A stretch of 64,000 nt of DNA. Origin: Lithodes maja. Lineage: Eukaryota > Arthropoda > Malacostraca > Decapoda > Lithodidae. The stretch spans positions 62,001-126,000 of the forward strand of contig JBAKBP010001419.1 of NCBI GenBank assembly GCA_037953745.1, in the 5' to 3' direction. Positions 10,870 through 20,335 of the stretch are shown here, in pieces. The notes under the pieces were generated by a model that saw nothing but the letters and a program-made list of their open reading frames with translations, made no database searches and was not told the DNA's origin. The position numbers were made by a program, and so were the translations under genes. The number at the start of each line of letters is the position of its first letter. Position 1 is the stretch's first letter.

Positions 10870-13839
10870 TCAAAAATTTTTGAAGGTGTGGTAGTCCCTG
10901 AAGCACTCGCCCATGCAGAGTGCAACTTTGCACTCTGCGCACATTGAGGTGACTCTTTTTGGGACATGGGGTTTCCTGACACTGGAGCTGCAGACGACGC
11001 ACTGCACCTGCCTGTGACGAGTGCCAATCACCTCGGTGCCGATCAGGTAGTGTCTTTGGACACCCACCTGCACTCGGTCAGGAACGTGATCCCCACGCCA
11101 TGCCGTACGTCTGTGAGTGGTGGTGCCATACTTCTCCAGGAGTTGGTATGAGACGTTGTACACGAACTCCCGGAATTTCAGCTTCTGGTTTGGGGACATA
11201 TCCTTCTTTACCAACCACAAGTTGTAAGCGTTGAGCATCGTGATATCAACTAGGTGGAGGAAGAGCTTGTGATACCACTTCACAGTCTTCCTCAGACACT
11301 CAACGCCTGACAGCTGACAGTCAGACTTGTCCACCAGGCGCATGTTCTTTGTGTAGTCCACTACCATGTCGGGCTTGTAGATGGTCTTCCTGGTTCTGTA
11401 GTGGATTTTGCCAGAATCCACTTGGGCACCTGTGTGGACGGTGGAAAGCAGGTGGACGTCTCGCTTGTCCTTCCACTTCAGGGCTATCACTTTCCCACAC
11501 TTTTCGAGCTGCTTGTACTTCAGCCCCTTTCGTCGCCTTCTTCGAACATGCCTCTCGCGGTGTTCCTGGGCCAGGTCGTCTTCTGAAGGTGTGTCACTGG
11601 AGGAGGCATCTGACAGAGGAATGACATCACCTGTGAACTTGGGCATAAACTTTCTTGTCTTTCTGACAGTCCCACATGACCCCGTTTGGTTGTCATGAAG
11701 AAACTGGCAGAGAGCAGGAGAAGTATACCAGTTGTCAGTGTAGATGATGTGGCCTTTGCCCAGGTAAGGTGCCAACATTTTCCTGACGATGGCACCTGAC
11801 ATGCCCATGGGGTCATTGGCAGCGGCTTTCGGGATGTCAATGTCAGTGCCTGTATACACGATCATGTCAAGCACTATTCCAGTTTCGCAGTCACACAAAA
11901 CGAAGAGCTTGATTCCGAACCTATGCCTTTTCAAGGGGATATACTGTTTGAACACAAGACGTCCTTTGAAGAGCACGAGCGACTCGTCAATCACCAAATT
12001 GAGGAAGGGGTAAAAGTATTTCCTAAACCTCTCCAACAACATGGTGAACACAGTCCGAACTTTCCATATCCTGTCAATCCTGTTAGGATTTTCGTTGTCT
12101 GCAAAGTGCATAAATCTTAGCAGCAACAAAAATCTGTCACGAGTCATGAACTTATTGAAAGTTGGGGTTGCGATGAGAGGGTCGTGCTTCCAGTAGTGTT
12201 GCAACACATGCTTCTTGATCAGAGGCATGAGGAACAACAAGGCAAAGAACGTCATAAATTCTTCAACAGTCGTATCCACCCAGCCTCGTATTCTCGCTTT
12301 TGGAGAAAGGACGTCCAATCGACCAAACACCCACCTGTAGTAGGCGTTTGTTTGGGCAACGATGAACGTCATTACCTCAAAATCGAAAAAAGCGAGGAAG
12401 AAATCGCTTTCGTTCGCGTGCTCGTCACAGGGCCAGTCGTCAGTTGTACCTGACGACCCAGGATTGAACTGGGGCACGTCAGGTACAAAATTGACCCCGT
12501 CAGACCAATCGAACGTAGGCAAGCCAGGGATCGGAATGTCGTCTGCGTCTGCTTCATTGTCTGAAATATCGCTTCCATGGTCGCGATACAGCACATTATC
12601 ATCATCACCCTCCTCTTCACTGGTCAGACGATAACCTTCCTCGTTTTCGTCGCCGACGTCCGACTCACTCCCACTGTCCACTCCCAAATCCCCCCACCCT
12701 TGGTCCCGTGCTTGGTTTTCGTCGTCAAAACCTTGACTGCCAATGTCCTGTAAATCACCATCAAACAGCATGGCGGCATATTTGGATGGTGTAAGACTTT
12801 TCCGGGTAATTTTGCCACGCGAGGGTGTCTGATGGACAGGGACAGCAGGGGCGGCGGTAGGGGCGGCGGCAGAGGCGGCGGCAGGGGCAGCAGTGGTGCG
12901 TGGCCTTGATGGGAAGATGATGGTGGTGCCTGTCGCCCTTCTCTCTGTTCCTTGGGCAGGGGCGGCAGGGGCAGCAGGGGCGGCAGGGGCAGCAGGGGCG
13001 GCAGCGGCAGCCGGGCCAGGGGCGGCGGCTGGTGGTGGTGGTGGTGGTCGGGGCACTGTGGCTGGCGTACGGGATCTTTTCCCTACGCCCGTGCCTTTAA
13101 TTTTTCCTGCCCCCGCAGGTTTTGCAGCCCTAGGGCGGCCTCCTGCGTCGCTGGCAGGGGCAGCAGGGGCGGCAGCGGCAGTTGGGCCAGGGGCGGCGGC
13201 GGCAGCCGGGCCAGGGGCGGCGGCTGGTGGTGGTGGTAGGGGCACTGTGGCTGGCGTACGGGATCTTTTCCCTACGCCCGTGCCTTTAATTTTTCCTGCC
13301 CCCGCAGGTTTTGCAGCCCTAGGGCGGCCTCCTGCGTCGCTGGCAGGGGCAGCAGGGGCGGCAGCGGCAGCCGGGCCAGGGGCGGCGGCGGCAGCCGGGC
13401 CAGGGGCGGCGGCTGGTGGTGGTGGTGGTGGTAGGGGCACTGTGGCTGGCGTACGGGATCTTTTCCCTACGCCCGTGCCTTTAATTTTTCCTGCCCCCGC
13501 AGGTTCTGCAGCCCTAGGGCGACCTCCTGCGTCGCTGGTACCGGTGGCAGGGGTGGCAGGGGTGGCAGTGATGGTAGTGCTGGTGGTAGTGGTTGTTGCA
13601 GTGGCCTGGGTCGTGGTGGCAGTGTCACGAAAGATCAATGACCTCTGTGCAATTGCCCTGCTTGCACGTGTTTTCCGTGCTTTGGGTGCTGGTGTTTCGT
13701 CCTCCGAGCTGTAGGGCGTGTCGTACAGGTAGCTAGGGTCTTTGGCAGCCACCCTCTGCCTTCCACGGCGGCTAACACCACCAGAAGGAGGGCTGGTGGT
13801 GTCATCAGGGAGCGAGCGTGAGGGACGTGTGGGCTCCAT
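10870..13839 (-). CDS. piggyBac transposase, intact, with expanded N-terminus
   Basis: 989 codons from ATG 13839 (MEPTRPSRS) to the stop at 10870-10872. The frame runs further upstream into interrupted RT sequence, so this methionine, about 220 bases inside the transposon end, is the sensible start. The N-terminal half is low-complexity. It contains three copies of a 63-65-residue unit, each with GGRPRAAKPAGAGKIKG, GKRSRTPATVP and then poly-Pro/Ala; an acidic region (about 340-440) follows. The DDE/D-type catalytic domain follows with Asp 618 (LVIDESL), Asp 702 (YTDNWYTS) and Asp 837 (LVDKSD), matching the D-D-D triad of piggyBac transposases. The C-terminus (about 940-980) is a Cys-rich zinc-binding domain (CVVC ... 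CAEC ... C). All catalytic residues are present and there are no frameshifts. Typical piggyBac transposases are near 600 residues, so the extra length is the repeat region. It would cut and paste at TTAA; activity depends on whether the imperfect ends are still usable. Confidence 0.92.
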   Translation of the reverse strand: MEPTRPSRSLPDDTTSPPSGGVSRRGRQRVAAKDPSYLYDTPYSSEDETPAPKARKTRASRAIAQRSLIFRDTATTTQATATTTTTSTTITATPATPATGTSDAGGRPRAAEPAGAGKIKGTGVGKRSRTPATVPLPPPPPPAAAPGPAAAAAPGPAAAAAPAAPASDAGGRPRAAKPAGAGKIKGTGVGKRSRTPATVPLPPPPAAAPGPAAAAAPGPTAAAAPAAPASDAGGRPRAAKPAGAGKIKGTGVGKRSRTPATVPRPPPPPPAAAPGPAAAAAPAAPAAPAAPAAPAQGTERRATGTTIIFPSRPRTTAAPAAASAAAPTAAPAVPVHQTPSRGKITRKSLTPSKYAAMLFDGDLQDIGSQGFDDENQARDQGWGDLGVDSGSESDVGDENEEGYRLTSEEEGDDDNVLYRDHGSDISDNEADADDIPIPGLPTFDWSDGVNFVPDVPQFNPGSSGTTDDWPCDEHANESDFFLAFFDFEVMTFIVAQTNAYYRWVFGRLDVLSPKARIRGWVDTTVEEFMTFFALLFLMPLIKKHVLQHYWKHDPLIATPTFNKFMTRDRFLLLLRFMHFADNENPNRIDRIWKVRTVFTMLLERFRKYFYPFLNLVIDESLVLFKGRLVFKQYIPLKRHRFGIKLFVLCDCETGIVLDMIVYTGTDIDIPKAAANDPMGMSGAIVRKMLAPYLGKGHIIYTDNWYTSPALCQFLHDNQTGSCGTVRKTRKFMPKFTGDVIPLSDASSSDTPSEDDLAQEHRERHVRRRRRKGLKYKQLEKCGKVIALKWKDKRDVHLLSTVHTGAQVDSGKIHYRTRKTIYKPDMVVDYTKNMRLVDKSDCQLSGVECLRKTVKWYHKLFLHLVDITMLNAYNLWLVKKDMSPNQKLKFREFVYNVSYQLLEKYGTTTHRRTAWRGDHVPDRVQVGVQRHYLIGTEVIGTRHRQVQCVVCSSSVRKPHVPKRVTSMCAECKVALCMGECFRDYHTFKNF
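12952..13545 (-). repeat. Three in-frame 189-195-bp repeats in the transposase gene
   Basis: GGCACTGTGG starts at 13052, 13241 and 13436, spacings of 189 and 195 bp, both multiples of three. The units encode a basic GRPRAAKPAG ... GKRSRTP segment and a Pro/Ala/Gly-rich spacer. The basic core resembles an AT-hook only loosely. Length change between units comes from the proline and alanine codon runs. Confidence 0.88.
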
Positions 13840-14059
13840 GACTAGTGCTTGGTTACTGGCGCGGTGGTGCTTGCTCGAGTGCGGGGAGAGCGTTTCGCGG
13901 GGTGGTATCGAGAGTTGACACGTAGTACTATATCCACACCAATTTTCAGCCGTCTGACTATTTACGCGCGGTTTTGGTACGCGTTCAAAAGCGTTACTCC
14001 AGAGAGTCTTCCCGCAGTCCGCCGGGGGAACTCTTAAGAGTCTTCCCGCAGCTCCCGGG
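13840..14059 (-). promoter_or_regulatory. Probable transposase promoter and right transposon end
   Basis: The 220 bases between the transposase ATG and the TTAA must hold the promoter and right terminal sequences. Visible features are two direct copies of GAGTCTTCCCGCAG (about 14012 and 14038) with an internal TTAA at 14034-14037. No clear TATA box was identified. Confidence 0.4.
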
Positions 14060-14063
14060 TTAA

Positions 14064-15029
14064 GGAAGCCATACTGGCGATCTGAGAGCAGATTATGAGA
14101 AGAGAAATGCTTAAGAAATTTGGAAGCAAGAATAGTTTCAAAAACTTTAGAAAGACAAGACATAAGAGCAATTGGACGATAGTTGGAGGGTTGAGAGCGG
14201 TCACCCTTCTTTGGGACAGGTTGAATGTGAGCAAACTTCCAGCATGAAGGGAAGACGTTAGAGGATAGACAGAGACGAAAGAGTTTGCCTAGGCAGGGAG
14301 TCAGCACGGAAGCACAGTTTTTGAGAACAACAGGAGGAACACCGTCCGGGCCGTACGCCTTATTAGTGTTAAGCCCAGAGAGGGTAGAAAGTACATCTTT
14401 AGAAGAGATTAGGATATTAGGCATAAGTAAGAGAGAGGAGGGCGGAGAGGGAGGAATAGCACCGGAATCATCCAAGGTGGAGTTTCTAGCAAAAGTTTGA
14501 GCGAAGAGTTTAGCTTTGTCAGAGGAAGAAGTGATGGTTGTGCCATCAGAGTGGGAAAGGGGAGGGAAAGACGAGGAAGAGAAATTGTTGGAGAGATTTT
14601 TGGCTAGATGCCAGAAAGCTTGGGAAGAGCTAGAGTTGGATAGTTCAGTGCATTTATTATTGATGAAAGAGTGTTTGGCAAGTCGAAGAACAGATTTGGC
14701 TTGATTCCGGGCAGAAACATATGAAGAATGAGAGTCTTGAGTTTTAAGGCGTCGGTACCGTTTGAATGCTTCCTCCTTATTGCGGACAGCAGTAGAACAG
14801 GCGTGAGTAAACCAAGATTTTTTAGCATTAGTCTGAGAGAAAGAGAATGGAATGTATGCTTCCATGCCCGATAGGATTACCTCGGTAATGCGTTCAGCAC
14901 TCTCCGAGGGTCCCCGGCCATGGAAGCAGAAATCATTCCATGGGAAATCAAAGAAGTACTGCCGAAGAGCCTCCCAGTCGGCAGCGCCAAAGTGCCACAA
15001 GCGCCGCCGGCTAGGAGGATCGGGTGGCT
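14064..15029 (-). pseudogene. Jockey-like RT, N-terminal part (interrupted by piggyBac)
   Basis: About 320 codons without an internal stop, ending at SDRQYGFL where the TTAA interrupts the codon series. It includes the pre-RT linker (WFTHACSTAVRNKEEAFKRY, SFINNKCTELSNSSSS), then NTNKAYGPDGVPP and NYRPIALMSCLSKVFET. The 5' end is an ordinary truncation at the RTE junction, so there is no native start. The downstream half is at 6983-8177. Reading on into the transposon gives an accidental fusion with the transposase frame, which is not a real protein. Confidence 0.85.
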
Positions 15030-16290
15030 GTACTGGAAGATACTTTGAATAAACGGAGTAGATGGCAAGTTGCTGAAAGCAGTGAAGAGCATGTATGAGG
15101 GTGTAAAGGCAGCAGTACATGTGGAAAATGAGCAGAGCGAGTTCTTTGATCTGAATGTTGGGTTGAAACATGGTTGTGTGATGTCCCCTTGATTGTTTAC
15201 TGTATATGTTGATGAGTCATGAAAGAAATACAGGTCTCCTTCACTATCTGATGCCCCATTCTACGAGAATATTATAGGTTTTTAGGTGTTTCGGTTTGGG
15301 TTTTGGCTGGTCCAAGAATGCATCCCCATTGACCCCATTAAATTTATGGTTTGCTATATGAATTTTCTATTGTAAGATCGGGTTTTCATGAACGTAACCC
15401 AATCGTAAATCGAGGGAGACCTGTACAAGGAAGAGCAGTGGATGTTGGTATATCGCTGATAAGGGAGGGAAACAAGTCGAAGCTACCTCTACTGCTGTTT
15501 GTTGATGATACAGTTCTGATGAGCGGTAATAAATGGGAGTTACAGGGTCTGGTAAATATGTTTGGAACTGTGTGCAAAAAACGAAATGTGAAGGTAAATG
15601 CGGGGAAGAGCAAGGTTATGGTCTTCGAAAGGGGTGAAGCCACAGAGTGTGAGGTGAAGTTGAATGGTCAGGCTATGGAGATTGTCAGCTCATTTCAGTA
15701 TCTGGGCAATGTGCTGAGTAAAGATGGGAGTATGGATGAAGAAGTGCGGGAAAGGGTGCAATAGGGGAAGAGGGTTGTAGGAACGCTGAAAGCAATAACA
15801 ACAAATAGGGTGGTCAGTATGGAAGTGAAGAAGTCCTTGCATGACAGTGTGGTAATCCTGACACTGACTTACGGAAGCGAAGCATGGACGTTGGTGGAGA
15901 AACTCAGACCAAGAGTGAGAGGGGTGGAAATGAGTTACTTGAGAAGTGCGTGCGGAGTTACATGGAGGGATAGACTGACGAATGAGGAAGTAAGGTGTGG
16001 TGTGGAGGTAGATGAGCTGGAAAGTGTAAAAAATAACACTTTAAGATGGTTCGGCCATATGAAGCGTATGGGAAGCGAGAGAATGACTAGGAGGGTGTAC
16101 AAGATCAAGGTGGAAGGACAGAGTGGGAGACGTAAACTGAAAGAGAGGTGGAAGGATGGAGTGAAGAAGTATATGGATGAAGGCAGTGCTGGTTGGAAGG
16201 AGTGGCGTCGACTGATTGGGCACAGAGGTGCATGGGGACGTTTCTTTCGTGGCCACTCCTTCGGGGATCACGGCGTCAGGCAATAGATAG
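15030..16290 (+). pseudogene. RTE reverse transcriptase, C-terminal part (decayed)
   Basis: This is the right half of RTE copy 1. The region 15060-15190 parallels the VGLKQGCVMSPWLF motif, but with substitutions and stops. From 15351 to 15764 an open frame includes LPLLLFVDDTVLMSG (an RT palm motif with V-D-D) and VNAGKSKVMVF. After one stop, 15810-16286 encodes the C-terminal LTYGSEAWTL and NTLRWFGHMKRM region typical of RTE elements. It is inactive, with at least one in-frame stop and earlier lesions. Confidence 0.85.
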
Positions 16291-16997
16291 ATAGATAGGT
16301 AATTGTTCAGGTTTAGTATCTGCCGTTATAATATTCTGTTGTCAATTTGTGTATTTAGCACTTGTAATTGCTCTTCTGTGTCCAATGTGTGAGGTGTTTA
16401 TTGTGTCCTGTTATCTGATGAGTGTTATGTATTATGATTGTTATTGCTTTGCATGTCACACAATTATCTGCAATATTTATGGGTATTACTTGAGATCAAT
16501 TTCTTTTACTTTGTGTTCATTCATAATGTTCTTGAAGTGTTGCGAGTGGGACGGTGAAGGGAAATTCACTCTAAAAAATGTTGGGTCCTGGCGCAGATTC
16601 TAACCCGTGTCATAGGGATTCCAATACATTCTGCATTAACCATTCAGCCAACCAGGCTGTAAAAAAAGCAGTAACCTTCATTTCCCTTTGGAGTGACTAG
16701 GTTATGGTCCCAGACGAGACTCGCTGTACAATAGTGTTGAGTTTCTTGAACTTTCCAACGCAATTTTTTTTTTTTTTACAATGTTCTGACAGCAACGCTG
16801 ATGGGTTCAGATGGTGTGGGTATTTTTGGAGGTACAGTACTTACACTTACATCACATCAGGGCACAATGTCTGAGGTTATTACAATTCTTGGTGCAATTT
16901 TATTGTAGTAGGCCTACAGGTAGGCCTACTGCACTTTATGATACGGTAATGTACACTACTTTCAATATAATACTCTATTTTAAATTCAGTTTAATAC
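16291..16997. other. Intergenic, nothing recognised
   Basis: AT-rich non-coding sequence with a T-run near 16770. An 84-codon cysteine-rich frame at 16349-16603 has no recognisable motif and is treated as chance. Confidence 0.4.
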
Positions 16998-17705
16998 TCT
17001 TGTGACTAAGTTTTCCTGTATCCATCACATCCACCTTTCTTCTCTCCTTTTCCTTCAGAGCCCATGTCTCAGCCCCATACATCACTGTTGGCACAACAAT
17101 TCCTTGATAGCCTACATTGCACTTTATACTTCCATTCCGAGATTTCTCATCTTCCACATACAGTACTTCCCATTGCTCCGAAAACCTTCCTTCCTTCACA
17201 CACTCTGTTTTACCTCCATTTCCACACCTCGACTCCTGCTTATTGTTCCTCCTAGATATTTAAGACACTACTTGTTCCAATATTTCCCCATCTAGATTCA
17301 CCCTACGATCACCCCTATTACACACAATTACTTTACTTTTATTGACGTTCACCTTCAGTTTCCTCCTCCCACAAACCACACCAAACTCTTTGACTACCCG
17401 CTGCAGTTTCTCCTCAGAATCCACCACCAACAGTGTCATCAGGGAACAGCAACTGATTCAACTTCCAATCTCTACCATTCTTTCCTACTAAACCCAATCC
17501 TCTTCCCATAGTTCTAACTTTCACCTCCCTCACCACACCATCCATAAACATATTAAACAGCCATGGTGACATTACACAACCCTGTCGCAAACCCCCATTT
17601 ACCGCAAACCATTCACTCAACTCACCATTTCCTACTATAAAACACGCTCTGCTCCCTATATAAAAAGTCTTTAACTGCTTTTAACAAATTTCCTCCAATT
17701 TCATA
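16998..17705 (-). pseudogene. Decayed RTE reverse transcriptase fragment
   Basis: Read on the minus strand from 17705: LLKAVKDFLY, then NGGLRQGCVMSPWLFNMFMD (about 17590-17530), LNQLLFPDDTV (the RT palm motif with P-D-D), RRKLKVNVNKSKVIVC (about 17350) and VMYGAETWALKEKE (about 17080). The order and spacing match RTE elements, but stops and frameshifts separate the blocks. It is more diverged than the two RTE copies on either side. Confidence 0.8.
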
Positions 17706-17884
17706 AATCATTAATGATAAACAGTATATCCAGCAAACATAGAGGGTTGACAGATACGCTGGTGCAGAGATAAAACAGTTTATTGAACCCGCTCCCAAAC
17801 ACCGGTCCCAACCCGGTTCCCCCTTCCTCAGAGTAAACAAAAAATGGCGCTGCGATAAGCGTGCCCAATATGATAATAGTGTAC
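17706..17884. other. Short spacer before RTE copy 2
   Basis: No coding or repeat signal recognised apart from general similarity in base composition to flanking LINE debris. Confidence 0.3.
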
Positions 17885-18077
17885 AGTAACCCCCCCTGGG
17901 GGTTAGGGAATAGAATATGCCCCACGTGCCTTCTGCGTGTCGTAAGAGGCGACTAAAGAGGTTGGGTCGGTGGGCTTGCGACCCCCACCCGGAAAAAATA
18001 TCTAAGCAAAAAAAAACGAACGAACAGCCTCGGATGCGGACGGAACCAACGTTGACGAACCACGACCGACTAAGGAC

Positions 18078-20113
18078 ATGCCTTCGGACATTCTGAGAAT
18101 GGCTACATGGAATGTTAGTGGCATAAATGATGGCACAAAAGAGAGAGAGGTTCTGGAAGTGTTAGTGAATGCCAGGCTGGATGTATGTGGAATGACAGAG
18201 ACCAAATGGAAAGGTTCAGATGTGAGAGAGTGGGAGTGTGGAATGGGTGTGTGTGCTGGAGTGAGTGAAGGAACAGCGAGAGAAGGTGCATGTTTGTTTG
18301 TAAGTAGCAAATGGAAGGAATGTGTAAGAGAGTATTTTTTTTTTTTTTTTTTTTTTTCTATATTCCAACTTACTTCCTCTCGGGCATAGGCTGAGAGCCT
18401 TAACATTCACCGCTTTACAATGAACAGTGAAGCCCGTGAGGTCTTGTTCCAGTCTAGGGAGTGAGACATGTGAAGCACGTAGAGTACAACGAGCACCTGC
18501 CATCTTGCCTTCACATGAGGCACGGTGCTCACTCATGGCCCGAAACGACCCCATCTCTGAAGCCACCTCGTTCCCGTGCTTCACTGTCTCACCCCATACA
18601 CTCGGACTCTCACACTTACACACACACAACGCCACCTGTTGAGCAGATAACTCACCAGGCATTGCACCCCTATAGCATATTTTGAATATGGGAATATTCA
18701 TACAGTGCTATTTAATCAGGGAACAATGAGGGTATTTTATTGACGTTTCGGTGGGCTTTGTGGTAATGCACTGATACTAGGTACAGCACAAATTCCATCC
18801 CAATAATATCTTCCCATTGATACATCGGGATTTGAACCCGGGACCTTTGGATTACCAGGCCAGTGGCAAGACCACTCCACCACACCTCCCCTCTGTGGGT
18901 CTGTGGGTTCAAGGATTGTGTGGGTGAGAATGAAAGTAGGAATACAAACGTGGGTGATTGTATGCGTGTATGCCCCGACAGAGGATATACTTGAAAGAAA
19001 GAAAGAGGAGTTCTGGATGAATGTGGAGGCGTGCCTGGAGAAGTTTGACAAGAACGAAAGAATATTTCTGATTGGGGATATGAATGGTAAGGTGGGTGAT
19101 AGGAAAGTTGAGGGAGTGGTGGGAGGGTGGGGGGTACCATCAGAGGTGAATGGGAATGGTAGTGCACTTGTGGACGTATGTGTGGGGAGGAGGCTGTGGA
19201 TAGCCAACACCTTCTTCCGACACAGAATGATCCACAGGTACACATGGAAACGGATGTTGACGATGAAGGATAAGACAGTGGTGGAACGAAAGTCATTGAT
19301 TGATTATGTATGTGTGGATGAACGAATGAAGAAATCTGTGATGGATGCTAGGGTGTATAGGGGTATTGGAGGGGGTCTGTCTGATCATTATGTAGTGGTA
19401 GCTAAGGTTAGGATACAAAAGAAGTGGGTGAGGAGAGCGGGAGGGAGGCGAGAGGAGGGTGGAATGGTGAGGAGGGTGGAGAGGTTGCAGGAGGAGGAAG
19501 TCAGGGAGGAGTACAGGAGAGCAGTGGAAAGACGACTAGGTGGGTTCGACCTGGAAGTTATGGAGGAAGTGGAGGAGATGAGCAAGGTGTTTAAGGATGA
19601 GATCTGTGCAGCATGTGAGGAGGTGTGTGGAGTGAGGAGAAGAGGGAGGGGAGTGAAAGGTACAGCATGGTGGACAGAAGAGGTAAGAATAGCTGTGGAA
19701 GAAAAGAAGAAAGCATATAGAGAGTGGTTGGGTAGTAGAGGGAATGAAGATTCCGAGAGACAGAAACGAGCGAGGTACGTGGAGAGTAAGAGGGTGGTGA
19801 AGAGAGTAGTGAAGGAAAGTAAGAGAAGAGTAGATGAGGAATTTGGAAGGAATCTGAGTGTAAAATGGAGGGAGAGTAAGAAACTGTTCTGGAAAGAAGT
19901 CAAGAAAGTTAGGGAAGGTAGCAAGGGAAACAGTAAGGGTGTGAAAGATAAGAATGGGAGAATGCTAGCCGAGAAGCAAGAGAGAGTCGAAAGATGGAGG
20001 GAGTACTTCAGTGAGTTGCTAAATGAAAGGAATGAAGAGCCAGCAAACATAGCTGGATATGGTATGGGAGGGAGAAGAAGAGAAGTAGTGGAGGAGGAGG
20101 TGGGGATCAGGAG
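18078..20113 (+). pseudogene. RTE endonuclease (APE-like) and linker, interrupted by SINE
   Basis: From MPSDILRMATWNVSGI at 18078 the frame reads an APE-type endonuclease: MTETKWKG, then, after the SINE, VIVCVYAPTEDI, LIGDMNGKVGD, SLIDYVCVDE and GGLSDHYVVVAKV. These correspond to the catalytic N, E, D/N and H positions of APE folds. A long basic linker follows to VVEEEVGI near 20110. In full-length elements this nuclease nicks DNA for target-primed reverse transcription; proteins annotated as craniofacial development protein 2 share this origin. The SINE adds stops and the CR1 removes the RT from the same frame, so it is non-functional. Confidence 0.85.
18345..18893 (-). mobile_element. tRNA-headed SINE (family S1, copy 1)
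   Basis: Minus orientation: the T-run 18335-18357 is the 3' tail and the tRNA-like head lies at about 18825-18893. Reading the minus strand, the head has GGTGGAGTGGTCTTGCC (A box region) and CCCGGGTTCAAATCCC (B box). The body (about 535 bp) is nearly identical to 47745-48290. It splits the RTE endonuclease between CVREY and GSRIVWV. No clean target duplication was seen. Confidence 0.82.
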
Positions 20114-20335
20114 GTACAAAGGAGTACAAAGGAGTACAAAGGAAATCAAGCAACAACAGATCTAGTGACCCTTCTAGGCTGCTTGTCCTCCAAAACACTG
20201 AGGATCAAGTGTCCAAACAGTGGTTTAGAGTGGGTAAGGGAACATTGGAAAGGGAACTACTGCCCTGCCACTAACGTGGCAGGACTAGGAAGTTAGTAGG
20301 GGACATATGGGTTAGTAACTGAGGGGAGGATAAAG

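Larger units (their letters stand above)
8182..14059 (-). mobile_element. Large piggyBac transposon with TTAA duplications
   Basis: TTAA at 8178-8181 and 14060-14063 flank the element. The jockey-like RT reading frame is restored if one TTAA and the intervening 5.88 kb are removed, and copy 1 has the unoccupied site (CTTCCTTAAGGGTCG near 3820). The two ends start CCTCTCCGCGG and, reading inward from the other side, CCCGGGAGCTGCGG, so the terminal repeats are short and imperfect. The left end carries a GCGCACAG / CTGTGCGC hairpin. The right end carries two direct copies of GAGTCTTCCCGCAG. At 5.9 kb it is more than twice the usual 2.4 kb of a piggyBac, because of non-coding sequence between the transposase stop and the left end. 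Confidence 0.9.
6876..15029 (-). mobile_element. Jockey-like LINE copy 2, inserted in RTE, later split by piggyBac
   Basis: The minus-strand LINE has its poly(A) visible as the T-run 6878-6903, its RT stop at 6983, and its 5'-truncated end at 15029. It is flanked by a 6-bp target duplication GTACTG (6870-6875 and 15030-15035). It is longer at the 5' end than copy 1 and includes the linker upstream of the RT. A piggyBac element occupies 8182-14059 inside it. Confidence 0.85.
6467..16290 (+). mobile_element. RTE-type LINE copy 1, split by nested insertions
   Basis: The element is 5'-truncated, entering inside the RT at about 6467. Its left piece ends at 6875 with GTACTG and its right piece starts at 15030 with the same GTACTG. 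Joined conceptually, the flanks match the corresponding stretch of the second RTE copy near 23940-23990. The 3' end is a short TAGA-type repeat (about 16283-16296). Everything between 6876 and 15029 is a later insertion. Confidence 0.8.

Noticed and set aside
12893..13714. 273-codon glycine/alanine-rich frame on the plus strand
   Set aside because: It is antisense to the GC-rich repeat region of the piggyBac transposase, with no family motifs.
13840..15171. Continuous 1433-codon frame joining RT and piggyBac transposase
   Set aside because: The fusion is accidental. The TTAA junction at 14060-14063 separates two unrelated elements, and no intact promoter or start supports a joint protein.
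16349..16603. 84-codon cysteine-rich frame
   Set aside because: No motif, no homologous copy, and embedded in AT-rich sequence between LINE fragments; consistent with chance.
18216..18701. 161-codon minus-strand frame, also seen at 47663-48097
   Set aside because: It lies wholly within the S1 SINE body and appears twice only because the SINE is duplicated.
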